This document shows, one piece after another, positions 48,501-57,758 of a stretch of DNA of 64,000 nt. Both the position numbers and the translations under genes were made by a program. The stretch is taken from contig JADHXR010000003.1 in the NCBI GenBank assembly GCA_016782865.1, positions 48,961-112,960 on the forward strand. Direction: 5' to 3'. The notes under the pieces were generated by a model. It was not told the DNA's origin, did not search any database, and was given only the letters and a program-made list of their open reading frames with translations. How positions within the stretch are numbered: position 1 is the first letter of the stretch; each line of letters starts with the position of its first letter. The stretch comes from Phycisphaerae bacterium (GTDB lineage Bacteria; Planctomycetota; Phycisphaerae; Sedimentisphaerales; Anaerobacaceae).

Positions 48501-49889
48501 GGATTATGCGTGCGCGACGGTCTGGTCTATCTCGCCAACGGTCACGAAGGCTATCGGCACGAAAATGGACTGATCGTAGTGGATGCAAGGAAACTGGACT
48601 CCGTCAGACAATTAGGACGTTGCAGCTTTCTTGACTGGGTGGAAGGAGTGTGTGTCTCTGGTAGCTATGCGTTTGTTGCAAACACGGGCTCGGGCGTGCG
48701 GTCTGTTAACATTGCCGATCCAACAAGACCCTTTCTCTGGGACTCCTTCGGCCCTATTGGGGATCCGTACTATGATTCGCATGTCGACACATCTATTGGT
48801 GAGGCGGAGAAGAGCCAACTAGAGGAATTTGCGACGAGTAAGAAGGAGATTCTTGAGGGCAAGGAATTTAGGGATCGGTCTACATCGCTCAGATCGCTCC
48901 TAACTATGATCTGGGCTTTGAAGAGTAACGATTTCAACTTGTACAGCCAAGTGAATCCGTCAGATGCGGCTTACATAATTCCTGAGGAGTTCGACAAGGC
49001 ATCAAAGGAACTTCTGAAGAAATGGGAGACAGCAGAAGTTGCCCGCATCTCTCCTCCTGATCCCCAAGCGGATGAAGCCGCCCTTTGTGCTATATACGTG
49101 CGACGGACCGAGGGAAGTTTCCCACTTCAATGGGAAGCGCACGTCTTCCAGGGGCAAGATGGCATTTGGAAAAAACTCTACCATATGGAGACACATGGCC
49201 CAGTGTGGAGAATGGAACTCTCGCGTGCGGACGCTGACGAACCGAAAGAAGAGGGATTCGTTCGGCTCTTTCCGAACGACGGTGTGCCGGAAGGCTGGCT
49301 GGTACGGAGCTGGAGCGATGTGAGCAAGCCTGTCGAGTCGGCGGTCAAATGGACGGTGAAGGATGAGATTCTGAATGGTAGTGCAAGAGGGACATGGCTG
49401 ATTAGCAAACGCCAGTATAGTAACTTCATCCTGAAGTTCGATTTCAAGCTGGATACGCATGGCAACAGCGGTTGCGCATTGCGGGCTCCGCTGTCTGGCG
49501 ACCCGGCGTTCGATGGGATGGAACTGCAGATGGCCGATTACCGATACAACACCAGTGCCAAGGATTCGGAACTGACCGGTGGCATCTACCGTGCCATCGC
49601 GCCGCGCAAGCAGGTCTATAAGCCCACGAAATGGAACAACTACGTGGTTGCCCTCAAGGGATCGCATCTGCATGTCACCCTCAACAGCGTGATAATTCAA
49701 GATCTGAACTTGAACGAGCAGGACCAGGTTGTGCTGCGGCACAATGGGCAGCCCGCTCCGGCAGTCAAGAACCGGCCGCAAAAAGGACACATCGGCTTTC
49801 AGGAACTCAGTCGCGGCGGGGATCACGTCCAGATCCGTAACGCCCGGATCAAGGTACTGGACAAGCCGTCAGAGTCCGAACCAAAGTGA
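45591..49889 (+). CDS. M1-type metallopeptidase / LVIVD propeller / DUF1080 chimeric exported protein
   Basis: 1432 residues. A signal peptide follows the ATG (AAAGGAG upstream). A gluzincin (M1 aminopeptidase-like) domain has 'HEMAHTWWG' with zinc ligands His326 and His330 and, 19 residues on, Glu349 (HExxH-x18-E complete). Residues about 753-1060 are LVIVD-type propeller repeats ('[20 protein letters not shown]'). Residues about 1221-1425 are a DUF1080/concanavalin-like domain ('[10 protein letters not shown]', '[20 protein letters not shown]'). The first 1100 or so codons look A+T-richer with AGA/AGG arginines; the DUF1080 part is G+C-richer, suggesting fusion of sources. It lies exactly between the two ends of permease 11. 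A periplasmic or surface peptidase is expected. Confidence 0.85.
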   Translation: MIRKAGTLMIVFGLSVGASLSVCLGVQSPDGNQYDTDLSITHMDISFKADFQSNNVHTMVKASVENFSDSTVDTAEFFVCSGENDQDLSADVKYIYFLDEIGKKDLKYSVRSIEKRRYKRIYLVSFERPIRPGEKFELEFEYAMKGKPDHSSSPIWQSKDGVKELFLRGDFRWCPSLFVESKKDMFPRLYRPSWTLCIEYPAGYVAVADGELVSRREAGGVVKEEWKSVMNGYAQVFISKYEVERRTVGGLTLEVYIRHKELSKKASEKVADYANIFSLYVELYGHPGLSIYRIVETARFEGGGIGLDTGQVISMGSLEDISVVTHEMAHTWWGSLVPSYGEGSKFLVEAMAEFSSAYAMSHLGTEVDGESRFLYRRRRLFCFHIGIANRPKLYPLIQQEGYDAGRITSANYAKGPLVVNQIRLMLGDEVFFKCLKTFVAKYKDKTVNIYDFIDTINRVSGRDMTSNLKNLLWSAGYPSYRLVGFDSEKESGGYRTKVRIQNEGEYGLSCPLLLKMRGGEKREVFKVEGKDEREFIFKTDEKVIAAVIDPDLMAFQYHPQQRARLWMPLQPQPDRNWHRYGKSYMYYLLGDYQKAIDTITEYFYYRRQQKKAKSIRDVVENSVRCTPYLFMRGVYYLAMDDREHAEEDIKTAFPFMLGVLAKPTRVEYFHWVGAIPEKDMDQYLELLKLIAGRDFFFETGLDEEAKKRKVEEWKQWWEREGKHQKLDLKPLKEQFEAHRADRAVSIKGEKKRMGYCFDVAFDETRNKLYVAAGKGATHVFSARDGDLQFVTTMRDEGYHRNLKIAGDRLFLADFLRGLVIYDISGEVPVETWREEGVGMGIHVEGRYAYLAWQKRGLAIFDISDPDSPKMIGQCGALDNAWDVWVNDRYAYVADFHKGIATIDVSDPAKPKKIRMTTWDKKKPMAEIIRGEGNALFVGAGKHGMVVLDLIDPACPRVSTIFHPSDGSYGEGLCVRDGLVYLANGHEGYRHENGLIVVDARKLDSVRQLGRCSFLDWVEGVCVSGSYAFVANTGSGVRSVNIADPTRPFLWDSFGPIGDPYYDSHVDTSIGEAEKSQLEEFATSKKEILEGKEFRDRSTSLRSLLTMIWALKSNDFNLYSQVNPSDAAYIIPEEFDKASKELLKKWETAEVARISPPDPQADEAALCAIYVRRTEGSFPLQWEAHVFQGQDGIWKKLYHMETHGPVWRMELSRADADEPKEEGFVRLFPNDGVPEGWLVRSWSDVSKPVESAVKWTVKDEILNGSARGTWLISKRQYSNFILKFDFKLDTHGNSGCALRAPLSGDPAFDGMELQMADYRYNTSAKDSELTGGIYRAIAPRKQVYKPTKWNNYVVALKGSHLHVTLNSVIIQDLNLNEQDQVVLRHNGQPAPAVKNRPQKGHIGFQELSRGGDHVQIRNARIKVLDKPSESEPK

Positions 49890-49909
49890 CGCCAAATGGA
49901 GTCGCTGTT

Positions 49910-49997
49910 CCGGACTGGCGTGGCGCTGCTGGCGAGCTACTTTCCAGCGCGCCGGGCGGCGAGGATCGATCCGATGGAGGCATTGAGATACGAATAG
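49910..49997 (+). pseudogene. Permease 11, 3' remnant
   Basis: The frame reads '[19 protein letters not shown]' then 'PMEALRYE' and TAG, the conserved C-terminus of the permease family, with no start. The TAGGAG stop/ribosome-site overlap before permease 12 is kept. It begins about 20 nt after the stop of the peptidase chimera. Confidence 0.85.
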
Positions 49998-50006
49998 GAG
50001 AGAAAA

Positions 50007-52436
50007 ATGGGAACCTTATGGCAAGACATGCGTTACGGATTTCGGATACTGGTCAGAAACCCAGGGTTTAGCTTCGTTGTTGTGGCGCTCATGGCAATTG
50101 GGGTAGGGACAAATACTGCTGTCTTTAGTATACTTAACGCGTGTCTGATCCGTCCCCTTCCCTACGAAGAACCTGACAGAATCGTCGTTTTGCGGGGACG
50201 TGATCTCCAAGGAACAGGTACAGCCGTTTCTTATCCTGACTACTTGGATTGGTGCCGACAGTCCGAATGTTTTGACGAGATAGGCTGCTACCGCTTTGGG
50301 GACGGGCCTATGAACATAATCAGTGCCCACGGCGCCGAACCATGCTTCGGGGGATTGGTGTCAAGTAGTTTCTTCCGAATATTCGGCGTCAGGCCCGCTG
50401 CCGGTCGGCTCTTGGCCGAAGAAGATGATCACCCTGCTGCGGCTCCAGTTGTTGTAATCAGCCACGCATTTTGGCGGCGTCACTTCGGGGCCGATCCAAA
50501 CGCTATAGGCAAGCCAATCGGTTTGCTCGGTTTCGACTGGACCATCATTGGCGTGACCAACCCCGGTTTTCAATACCCTCCTTATGGGCAGGAGCCAGCA
50601 GATATATGGATAGCTGCCGGCTTTACGGAGAGAGACGGAGATCGCGGAAGCCGAGGTCTGAATGTTCTCGGCAGACTAAAAGCAGATGTCAGCATTCAGC
50701 AGGCACAAGCCGAAATGGATACCGTATGCGCCCGTCTTGCGGCTGAGCACGCATCAACCAATGCAGGCTGGTCGGCCCACACCGAGGTGCTTCAAGATCG
50801 CATTGCAGGTAAGAAAGAAAGGGCACTTCTCATCACGATGGGAGCTGTTGTATTCGTATTCATGCTGACGTGTACGAATGTGGCAGGCCTGTTTTTTGCT
50901 CGCGGAGTCACGAGAGAGCGAGAGATGGCGGTTCGTTCGGCTCTGGGTGGAACGCGCACAAGGTTGATGCGACTCATGCTCGTTGAGAACGTCATCCTCG
51001 CTCAGTTAGGCGGCGGCCTTGGCGTGCTCGGAGCGACCTGGGCGATTAAGCTGCTGACCCGGACGGATATGATCGCTTCCATGCTGTTGCCTGTAGGTTT
51101 TTTCCGCCTTGATGTGTATGTCCTTGGGTTTGCTCTGGCCATCTCAGTTCTCGCAGTTCCTCTCTTCGGTCTTCTCCCTTCCATTTGTTGTTCGAGCTTC
51201 AGTCTGGCTCGTACGCTCGCTACAGGAGGGCGCACTGTGTTTGGGTCAAGAGGTCGAAACGCTGCCCACACCGGCTTGGTTGCTGGACAAATCACATTCA
51301 CTATCGTCTTGCTCGTTGCGGCGGGATTATTGATCCGAAGTTTGGCAAACGTGATAACCGCAGACCCAGGTTTCAATCCGGAAAATGTCCTGGCCATGGA
51401 CTTCCAATTGCCTGTTCCGAAGTACGCTGACGAAAAGGCCAAGTTAGCTTTTTACAAACAATTCCACGAGCAGCTTGGGGCTATACCGGGAATCGACAAG
51501 GCCGGTCTTGCCTGGCCTCTATTTGAGGGGTGGAACTGGTGGTTTTACGTTGAGGGCGAGTCCACTCCTGCGCCGGACCAGGCCACACGGGCGAAATACA
51601 AGGCGGTGAGTCCCGGCTATTTCGGGGCAATGGGAATTCACTTGCTCAAGGGTCGCTATTTTGACGAACGAGATCATATCGACTCCAAGTCGGTGGCTAT
51701 TGTGGATGAGACCCTGGCGAAGCGTTACTGGCCAGATGGAGATCCGATTGGCAGACGCATACAAGCGAAGAAAGGCCCGGATCCCAACGCACCATGGCTT
51801 GAAATCATAGGCGTTGTCGGTCATATCAAAAATGATGGCGTCGAGGCGAGCTCGAAGATGCAGGTGTATCGGCCGCTGTTCCAAGAGGTTCGACATGGTG
51901 GAGGCTCGATCGTGTTACGCACCAAAGCTGACCCAAAAGATTTCGTCGCCGCAGTTAAGGATGCCGCATACCGGATCGATCAGCAGCAGCTTGTTTCCAA
52001 TGCGCGAACACTGGACGAAATTCTGTGGGGGCACTCTACCACCCGACGCTTCATAACCTGTTTGCTATCGGTGTTTGCCGGTATTGCTTTGATTCTTTCG
52101 GCCGTGGGCATCTATGCGATAAATAGGTATTCGACCTCCCGAAGGACACAGGAGTTTGGCATTCGTATGGCCCTCGGAGCAGATAAGAATGATGTGCTCA
52201 AGCTTGTGCTTCGAAAGAGCCTAATGCCGGTGCTTATAGGTGCAGGTGTTGGTTTAGTCGGCACGCTTGCGGTGGCCCATGTACTGTCCAGTTTGCTATT
52301 CGAGTTGAGTCCATGGGACCCCGCCACATACATGGCCGTCGTGCTTCTCCTGGCCGGCGTTGCCCTGCTGGCGAGCTATATCCCCGCCCGCCGAGCGGCC
52401 AAAGTCGATCCGATGGTGGCTTTGAGATATGAATGA
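50007..52436 (+). CDS. Permease 12: duplicated FtsX/MacB permease
   Basis: 809 residues, start 'MGTLWQDMRYGFRILVRNPG'. Mid block 'FMLTCTNVAGLFFARGVTRER', unusual in having TCTN/FFAR where paralogues have AC(T/A)N/LLAR. C-terminus 'IPARRAAKVDPMVALRYE'. It lies 9 nt behind the permease 11 remnant and is separated from permease 13 by the same 27-nt spacer type as between permeases 8 and 9. Confidence 0.93.
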   Translation: MGTLWQDMRYGFRILVRNPGFSFVVVALMAIGVGTNTAVFSILNACLIRPLPYEEPDRIVVLRGRDLQGTGTAVSYPDYLDWCRQSECFDEIGCYRFGDGPMNIISAHGAEPCFGGLVSSSFFRIFGVRPAAGRLLAEEDDHPAAAPVVVISHAFWRRHFGADPNAIGKPIGLLGFDWTIIGVTNPGFQYPPYGQEPADIWIAAGFTERDGDRGSRGLNVLGRLKADVSIQQAQAEMDTVCARLAAEHASTNAGWSAHTEVLQDRIAGKKERALLITMGAVVFVFMLTCTNVAGLFFARGVTREREMAVRSALGGTRTRLMRLMLVENVILAQLGGGLGVLGATWAIKLLTRTDMIASMLLPVGFFRLDVYVLGFALAISVLAVPLFGLLPSICCSSFSLARTLATGGRTVFGSRGRNAAHTGLVAGQITFTIVLLVAAGLLIRSLANVITADPGFNPENVLAMDFQLPVPKYADEKAKLAFYKQFHEQLGAIPGIDKAGLAWPLFEGWNWWFYVEGESTPAPDQATRAKYKAVSPGYFGAMGIHLLKGRYFDERDHIDSKSVAIVDETLAKRYWPDGDPIGRRIQAKKGPDPNAPWLEIIGVVGHIKNDGVEASSKMQVYRPLFQEVRHGGGSIVLRTKADPKDFVAAVKDAAYRIDQQQLVSNARTLDEILWGHSTTRRFITCLLSVFAGIALILSAVGIYAINRYSTSRRTQEFGIRMALGADKNDVLKLVLRKSLMPVLIGAGVGLVGTLAVAHVLSSLLFELSPWDPATYMAVVLLLAGVALLASYIPARRAAKVDPMVALRYE

Positions 52437-52463
52437 CTGATGGGAAATTGAAGGAGTAACAGG

Positions 52464-55013
52464 ATGGGAACGTTATGGCAAGACATGCGTTACGGATTGC
52501 GAATGCTGGTGAAGAATCCGGGCTTCACCGCCATCGCCCTGATTACCCTGGCCATCGGCATCGGGGCCAATACGGTTATGTTCAGCGTGGTCAATGTGCT
52601 GCTCTTTCGCCCGACGCAGGTGATGGACCCGGATCAGTTGGTGGTCTGCAATTTCCGTAACGTGTATGGATCGTCTCGCTATTCCGCCTACGTTGATGTG
52701 CGAGACAACAATGCGGCGTTCACCGACACGATGGCTTACGATTCGGGCTTCCACCCCGTCACGCTGGTGTGGGGAGATGTCACCCGGCGTGTGCTGCCGA
52801 TGTTCGTCTCCGCCAACTACTTCTCCTTCCTCGGCGTGGCGCCCGCTTACGGGCGCGCCTTCTTGCCCGAGGAGGAACTGTATGGCGCCGAGCCGATGGT
52901 CGTTCTAAGCCACCGGATTTGGCAGCGGCACGGCGCCGATCCAAACATCGTGGGCGCACATGTAGCGATCAACGGTACGTCCTTCAGAATCATCGGCGTT
53001 GCCACGGAGGGATTCACAGGCACGACGGTCATGGGGCCGGATCTCTGGCTGCCTCTCGGCAGCTATGGTCTCGTGGGGCACCTGGGTCGGGAGAAGTCCC
53101 AGAGACTGCCGAGTGAACTCTGGAACTACCCCGACGATATTACGCCGGTGGGACGACTCAAGCCTGGTCTGACGACGTTCGCGGCGCAGGCGCGACTGCA
53201 ATCTCTGGTCCCCCGTCTGAAGGAAAACCACCCAAGGTGGTGGAGGGAGCATAGCTCGCTTCATCTCAGCCGCCCGCCCAGGTTGAATGTAGCCAGCCGC
53301 CAAGATGACAGGAGTTCCCTGTCCCTCGCCAGCCTGTTCCTGATGGGCTTGTCTGCCGTCGTCCTGCTGATCTCCTGCCTGAACCTGGCGAATATGCTAA
53401 TCGTTCGAGGAGCCGGCAGACATCGGGAGATTGCCATCCGCATGGCTATCGGCGGAGGCCGCCTGCGCATCGTGCAGCAGTTACTCATCGAATCTCTTCT
53501 GTTAGCGATTCTCGGAGGGGCCTTTGGACTGATCCTTGCCTTCTGGGGCACTCGGATTTTGAATGCGTGGATGGGATCACTCCAACTCCCCATCGACCTG
53601 ACCGGCTCGTTGAGAACAGATCTTGATGTCCGCGTCTTGGCGGGCACGCTGGGCTTCTGCCTGATCGCCGCTGTGCTCTCCGGTCTGAAACCGGCCTTAC
53701 GGCTTTCGCGCAGAGAGGTCGCTGCCGACTTGAAGGAGTCCCGTGGCGAGGTGCTCCGGTCCACCGGAAGGGTCCGTCGGCCGCGAGGTCTCTCTATAGT
53801 CTGCCAGATCGCCCTGTCCGTCGTGCTCGTGATGGGCGCAGCGCTATTCACCCGCAGCGCTCTGCATACCGCCTGGGCCAACTCGGGTTTCGATGTTGGC
53901 GGCAAGCTGCTGATCGAGCTCGATCCACTTGCGGCAGGCTACGACCTCGCTCGCGCTCAGCAAGTCTACGAAACCCTGGCCGAGCGTTTGAAGTCCATGC
54001 CCGGGGTCCAGGCGGTTGGCTTGTCCGCCTCATTCCCCTTCGCGATGGATGGCAGCAGTGCTACTTCGGTCAGTGAATACGCACCGGGAGTTGAGAAGGA
54101 TCAACGGGACGAAGAACAAGTGATGCGCGAGATGATCGCCAATCCACCTGTGAGGACGGACACTATGTACAGCGCTGGAGAAGACTACTTCGAGGCGATG
54201 GGAATAACCCTTTTGCAGGGTCGGTCCTTCGACCGCCTGGACAGCGTCTCCAGCGGTGAGAGGGTTTTGATTATCGATGAACGAATCGCCCGCCGACTTC
54301 GGCCGGATGGCAGTGCTCTCGATTGTCTAGTTCAATGTCACTTGCCATTGCCGTCATCGCCATACCGGGTGGTCGGGATCGTGCCGCACGTGCCGACTAT
54401 CTTGGACGAAAAAGACAATCGGGGACAGGTCTATGCGCCGATAGGGCATGACCGCCTGCCCGCTTACATCCACCTTCGTGTCGCGAGCACAATGCGTGGG
54501 GCAGAGGCCGTACTCCTGCGGCAGATTCCCGTGGAGATTCGCGAGGTGGACTCGCACCTGCCAATCCTATCAGTGATAACCCTGGCGGACTGTTGCCGGA
54601 ACCATCCCTACATGTGGGCGGCGGGAATCGGTGCACGGCTGGCGGTGACCTTCGGAGGCATAGCTCTGTTCCTGGCATCCTTGGGCATCTACGCGATCAA
54701 AGGCTATATGGTCGCCTCGCGGACCCCGGAGATCGGTATCCGAAAGGCCCTCGGTGCGACCCATTGGGCTATCATGGGCATGGTCTTCCGGGAAGGAATG
54801 GCACTGACGGCCATAGGATTGATCGTTGGATTGTTTCTGGCCTTTGCCGCAGGGCGTCTGATTGGCAGCCTGCTCTACGGCGTCAGCCCGGTGGATCCCT
54901 TGAGTATCGCCGTGGCCCTGGCATTGCTTGGAATCGCCTCGATGCTGGCCAGTTACATCCCCGCGCGCCGGGCGGCAAAGATCGATCCGATGGAGGCATT
55001 GAGATATGAATAA
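52464..55013 (+). CDS. Permease 13: duplicated FtsX/MacB permease
   Basis: 849 residues, the longest copy. Start 'MGTLWQDMRYGLRMLVKNPG'; 'AIALITLAIGIGANTVMFSVV' and 'GTTVMGPDLWLPLGSYG' place it beside permease 2. C-terminus '[18 protein letters not shown]'. Its 5' end is that of permease 9, while its body is permease-2-like. It is the last permease, followed by E8 and ATPase 3. Confidence 0.93.
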   Translation: MGTLWQDMRYGLRMLVKNPGFTAIALITLAIGIGANTVMFSVVNVLLFRPTQVMDPDQLVVCNFRNVYGSSRYSAYVDVRDNNAAFTDTMAYDSGFHPVTLVWGDVTRRVLPMFVSANYFSFLGVAPAYGRAFLPEEELYGAEPMVVLSHRIWQRHGADPNIVGAHVAINGTSFRIIGVATEGFTGTTVMGPDLWLPLGSYGLVGHLGREKSQRLPSELWNYPDDITPVGRLKPGLTTFAAQARLQSLVPRLKENHPRWWREHSSLHLSRPPRLNVASRQDDRSSLSLASLFLMGLSAVVLLISCLNLANMLIVRGAGRHREIAIRMAIGGGRLRIVQQLLIESLLLAILGGAFGLILAFWGTRILNAWMGSLQLPIDLTGSLRTDLDVRVLAGTLGFCLIAAVLSGLKPALRLSRREVAADLKESRGEVLRSTGRVRRPRGLSIVCQIALSVVLVMGAALFTRSALHTAWANSGFDVGGKLLIELDPLAAGYDLARAQQVYETLAERLKSMPGVQAVGLSASFPFAMDGSSATSVSEYAPGVEKDQRDEEQVMREMIANPPVRTDTMYSAGEDYFEAMGITLLQGRSFDRLDSVSSGERVLIIDERIARRLRPDGSALDCLVQCHLPLPSSPYRVVGIVPHVPTILDEKDNRGQVYAPIGHDRLPAYIHLRVASTMRGAEAVLLRQIPVEIREVDSHLPILSVITLADCCRNHPYMWAAGIGARLAVTFGGIALFLASLGIYAIKGYMVASRTPEIGIRKALGATHWAIMGMVFREGMALTAIGLIVGLFLAFAAGRLIGSLLYGVSPVDPLSIAVALALLGIASMLASYIPARRAAKIDPMEALRYE

Positions 55014-55018
55014 AACAA

Positions 55019-55129
55019 GATCACAGATCACAGTTGTCAGTTCACAGTTTGCCGAGAAGGCCTTTGGCCTTGGCTTTTCTTACTGTGATCTGCGATCCGT
55101 GAACTGCGATCTGAACTGAAAACTGAGAA
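55019..55129. repeat. Word-repeat palindrome E8 (near-identical to E6)
   Basis: Left arm 55019-55050, the same central AAGGCC-TTT-GGCCTT hairpin, right arm 55083-55129. The 118 nt before the ATPase 3 start differ from E6 at 3 positions. Together with the ATPase gene it forms a duplicated cassette 25.4 kb from the first copy. Confidence 0.85.
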
Positions 55130-55136
55130 CTAACAA

Positions 55137-55796
55137 ATGATTAAACTAAAAAACATTCAAAAGCGTTACAACACCAAAGCCGGTTTTACCTATGTCTTAC
55201 AGCAGATCAGCTTTGAAATTGCCGAGGGCGAATTCGTCACACTCATGGGACCGTCCGGGGCGGGTAAGACGACGTTGCTCAACATCATTGGCATGCTGGA
55301 TGGCGACTGGGAAGGCCAGTACACCTTGGATGACAATCCGGTTCACGAACTCAAGCCTAAGCAACGTTTGGCTCTGAACAAACAGTATATCGGCTTTGTG
55401 TTCCAGAACTTCAACCTGTTGGATAGCCTGACCGTGTATGAGAATCTGGATACACCGCTGTCTTACCGCAATGTCAAAAGTGCTGAGCGAAAGAGTATTG
55501 TGTGTGACACCCTGGACCGCTTCAGTATTGTCGGCAAGAAGGACCTGTTCCCCAGTCAACTCTCCGGTGGCCAACAACAACTGGTGGGCGTGGCCCGGGC
55601 CGTGGTGGCCAGTCCCCAGCTCATCCTCGCGGATGAGCCCACGGGCAACCTGCATTCGAGCCAGGGCAGAGAGGTCATGGAACTACTTAAGAAGCTCAAT
55701 GAGGAAGGGACCACCATTATCCAGGTTACGCATAACCATGACTATGCGGCCTATGGGAATCGGATTATCAAGCTGAAAGACGGGTGGATGGAATGA
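55137..55796 (+). CDS. ABC transporter ATPase 3 (divergent MacB-type)
   Basis: 219 residues, a paralogue of ATPase 2 with the same variant motifs: Walker A 'GPSGAGKTT' (38-46), signature 'LSGGQQQL', Walker B 'LILADEP', D-loop 'GNLHS', switch His in 'IQVTHNHDY'. It is shorter at the C-terminus, ending 'LKDGWME'. It follows permease 13 rather than preceding a permease and is the last ATPase before the TolC-like gene. Confidence 0.93.
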   Translation: MIKLKNIQKRYNTKAGFTYVLQQISFEIAEGEFVTLMGPSGAGKTTLLNIIGMLDGDWEGQYTLDDNPVHELKPKQRLALNKQYIGFVFQNFNLLDSLTVYENLDTPLSYRNVKSAERKSIVCDTLDRFSIVGKKDLFPSQLSGGQQQLVGVARAVVASPQLILADEPTGNLHSSQGREVMELLKKLNEEGTTIIQVTHNHDYAAYGNRIIKLKDGWME

Positions 55797-55800
55797 AGAG

Positions 55801-55960
55801 AGCTGTCAGCTTTCAGCGTTCAGCTATCAGCTCGTTGAAAAAGCTATTTGAATGGGATGTGTTAGGTTTTACGTTTAAAGTGAAGTGGGACATAAGGCGT
55901 TAGCCAATAAAACAAGAGTAATTCTTAATTGCTGAAAGCTGATCGCTAATGGCTGACAGC
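55801..55960. repeat. Word-repeat palindrome E9 (GTCAGCTTTCAGC type)
   Basis: Left arm 55801-55833 and right arm 55931-55960 use GTCAGC/GCTGAAAGCTGA words; the longest perfect pairing is GCTGAAAGCTGA (12 bp). It shares the inner 'GGCGTTAGCCAATAAA' with E7. Confidence 0.7.
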
Positions 55961-55974
55961 CTAGAAAAGGACGA

Positions 55975-57651
55975 ATGAGGCTTTTTATGTACAGACTAAA
56001 GCAACAACATCGGAGAACTAAGGCGGTTTTAGGGAATCGACACATATGGTGCTGGGGCTCGGCGGTCTGCATTGTCGTCGGATTGGCAAGCTGCTCTGTT
56101 CCCAAGCTGAAGGAAAATCCGAGAATTGCGACTCTCACGACTCAATTGGATAAGATCGACACGGTCAGGCTTGAAGAACACTCCCGTACTCAACCGGTGA
56201 CGGTTGCTGAGGCTACGACCGAGCTTATCGAGGAAATTACAGATCCCAACGAAACAGTCGCCGCTGTCGAACTGACGCTCGAAGAGGTACGAGCTGCGGC
56301 CTTGGCCAATAATCTGGACTTAAAGGTAGAACTCGTAGATCCGGCGATTGCCCAGCAAACCTTGGATGCGGAACGGGCCAAATTTGAAGCGGTCCTGGGT
56401 GCCAGCATGCGGCATCGTCGGGCCAGTGACACGGACAGCTCCTCCAGGAGAAATTCCTATCATGTGGGCGTTGATCAGCCCCTGGTCACAGGGGGCGTAC
56501 TGAGCGTAGGCCTGCCCTTTGGTGACAGCCATACCTCGAATGCAGACTGGCTCAGTGATGCAGCGGTGAGTGTATCTTACATTCAGTCACTATTACGCGG
56601 GGCCGGTACGAATATCAATACCCATTCAATTCGCATTGCCGGTTATCAAAAGCATGGCGTGGATGCATATACCAAGCTCACAGCCATTGGGATCCTGGCG
56701 CAGGCCGACACAACCTACTGGCGCTTGTACGCCTCGCAACGCGACCTTGAAGTGCGCCGTGAACAATACAAGCTGGCTCAGGATCAACTCCATCACGCCC
56801 AGCGCAAGGTAGCCTCGGGTTCGGCGGCCAAGATCGAGATCGTGCGTGCTGAGGCCGGTCTGGCCAGTCGCTTCGAAGCAGTGATCAACAGCGAAACCGC
56901 GGTCCAGAGTCGTGAGCGTGACTTGCGTAGAATCATGAACCGTGACGATATGCCCCTGAACTCCCTGGTCCATATCATCCCCATGTCCGAACCGCATCCT
57001 TTGGGTTTGGATTTGGATGCCGAGGAACTCGCGAACCAGGCGATCGGCAACCGCATGGACATGGTTGCTCAGGAACTGTACTTGGCCGCAGAAGAGCTGG
57101 AGATAGAGTTGGCACACAATGCCACTCTGCCCGACCTGGCTCTGGACTACACTTATAATGGAGCCGTTCAATCCAGTCACATAGGCCGTGCTTTGGGAAA
57201 TCTGGGACATGCGTCCTATGACGACCACTCCATCGGATTATCTGCCCTGATCCCAATAGGCAATCAGGCCGCTAAAGCCCGTGTGCAACGCGCGCGTCTA
57301 CAGCAACTGCAGGGCCGGATAGATCGTGACCGCCTTGCACAGTCCATCCGGCAACAGGTATACGAAGCGGTGAATGACTTGCACAGGAACTGGCGGCGCA
57401 TCCTGGCGGCCGAGCAAGGCGTGGAAGCGGCCTATCGTGACTACAAGGTCGAACAGTCCCAGTTCCAGCTTGGCCTGCGCACCAGCACGGCTGTACTTTA
57501 CTCAGCCGCGGGTTTGGCCAATGCCCAGCTCAGTAAGATCTATGCCTTCGCTGAATATGAAATTGCCCAGGTCAACTTAGCCCGTGCCACTGGTACTCTG
57601 CTTGGTTATGGTCAAATTCAACTGGATTCTGTAAACCTTGATGACAATTGA
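55975..57651 (+). CDS. TolC/OprM-type outer-membrane efflux lipoprotein
   Basis: 558 residues. A signal sequence ends in lipobox 'LASC' (Cys40), so it should be lipid-anchored like OprM. Two long alpha-helical repeats follow ('LTLEEVRAAALANNLDLKVE', 'LEVRREQYKLAQDQLHHAQR', 'QSQFQLGLRTSTAVLYSAAG'), the outer-membrane factor pattern. It completes the tripartite exporter with the fusion protein and permeases. It lies behind E9 at the 3' end of the array. Confidence 0.9.
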   Translation: MRLFMYRLKQQHRRTKAVLGNRHIWCWGSAVCIVVGLASCSVPKLKENPRIATLTTQLDKIDTVRLEEHSRTQPVTVAEATTELIEEITDPNETVAAVELTLEEVRAAALANNLDLKVELVDPAIAQQTLDAERAKFEAVLGASMRHRRASDTDSSSRRNSYHVGVDQPLVTGGVLSVGLPFGDSHTSNADWLSDAAVSVSYIQSLLRGAGTNINTHSIRIAGYQKHGVDAYTKLTAIGILAQADTTYWRLYASQRDLEVRREQYKLAQDQLHHAQRKVASGSAAKIEIVRAEAGLASRFEAVINSETAVQSRERDLRRIMNRDDMPLNSLVHIIPMSEPHPLGLDLDAEELANQAIGNRMDMVAQELYLAAEELEIELAHNATLPDLALDYTYNGAVQSSHIGRALGNLGHASYDDHSIGLSALIPIGNQAAKARVQRARLQQLQGRIDRDRLAQSIRQQVYEAVNDLHRNWRRILAAEQGVEAAYRDYKVEQSQFQLGLRTSTAVLYSAAGLANAQLSKIYAFAEYEIAQVNLARATGTLLGYGQIQLDSVNLDDN

Positions 57652-57758
57652 GCAAATGTGCATTGCAACAATACAGAATTGTCAATCGCCGGGCGCACTT
57701 CGGTTTGTTGACATTCCTAAGCTTGACAACGGCTGCTGACAGTCTAAAATCACCGCCT

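Noticed and set aside
57648..57758. Extended N-terminus of the acyltransferase from a TTG overlapping the TolC stop
   Set aside because: The added residues have no family similarity, and the hydrophobic helix and catalytic motifs follow the ATG at 57759; no ribosome site settles it, so it remains a minor possibility.
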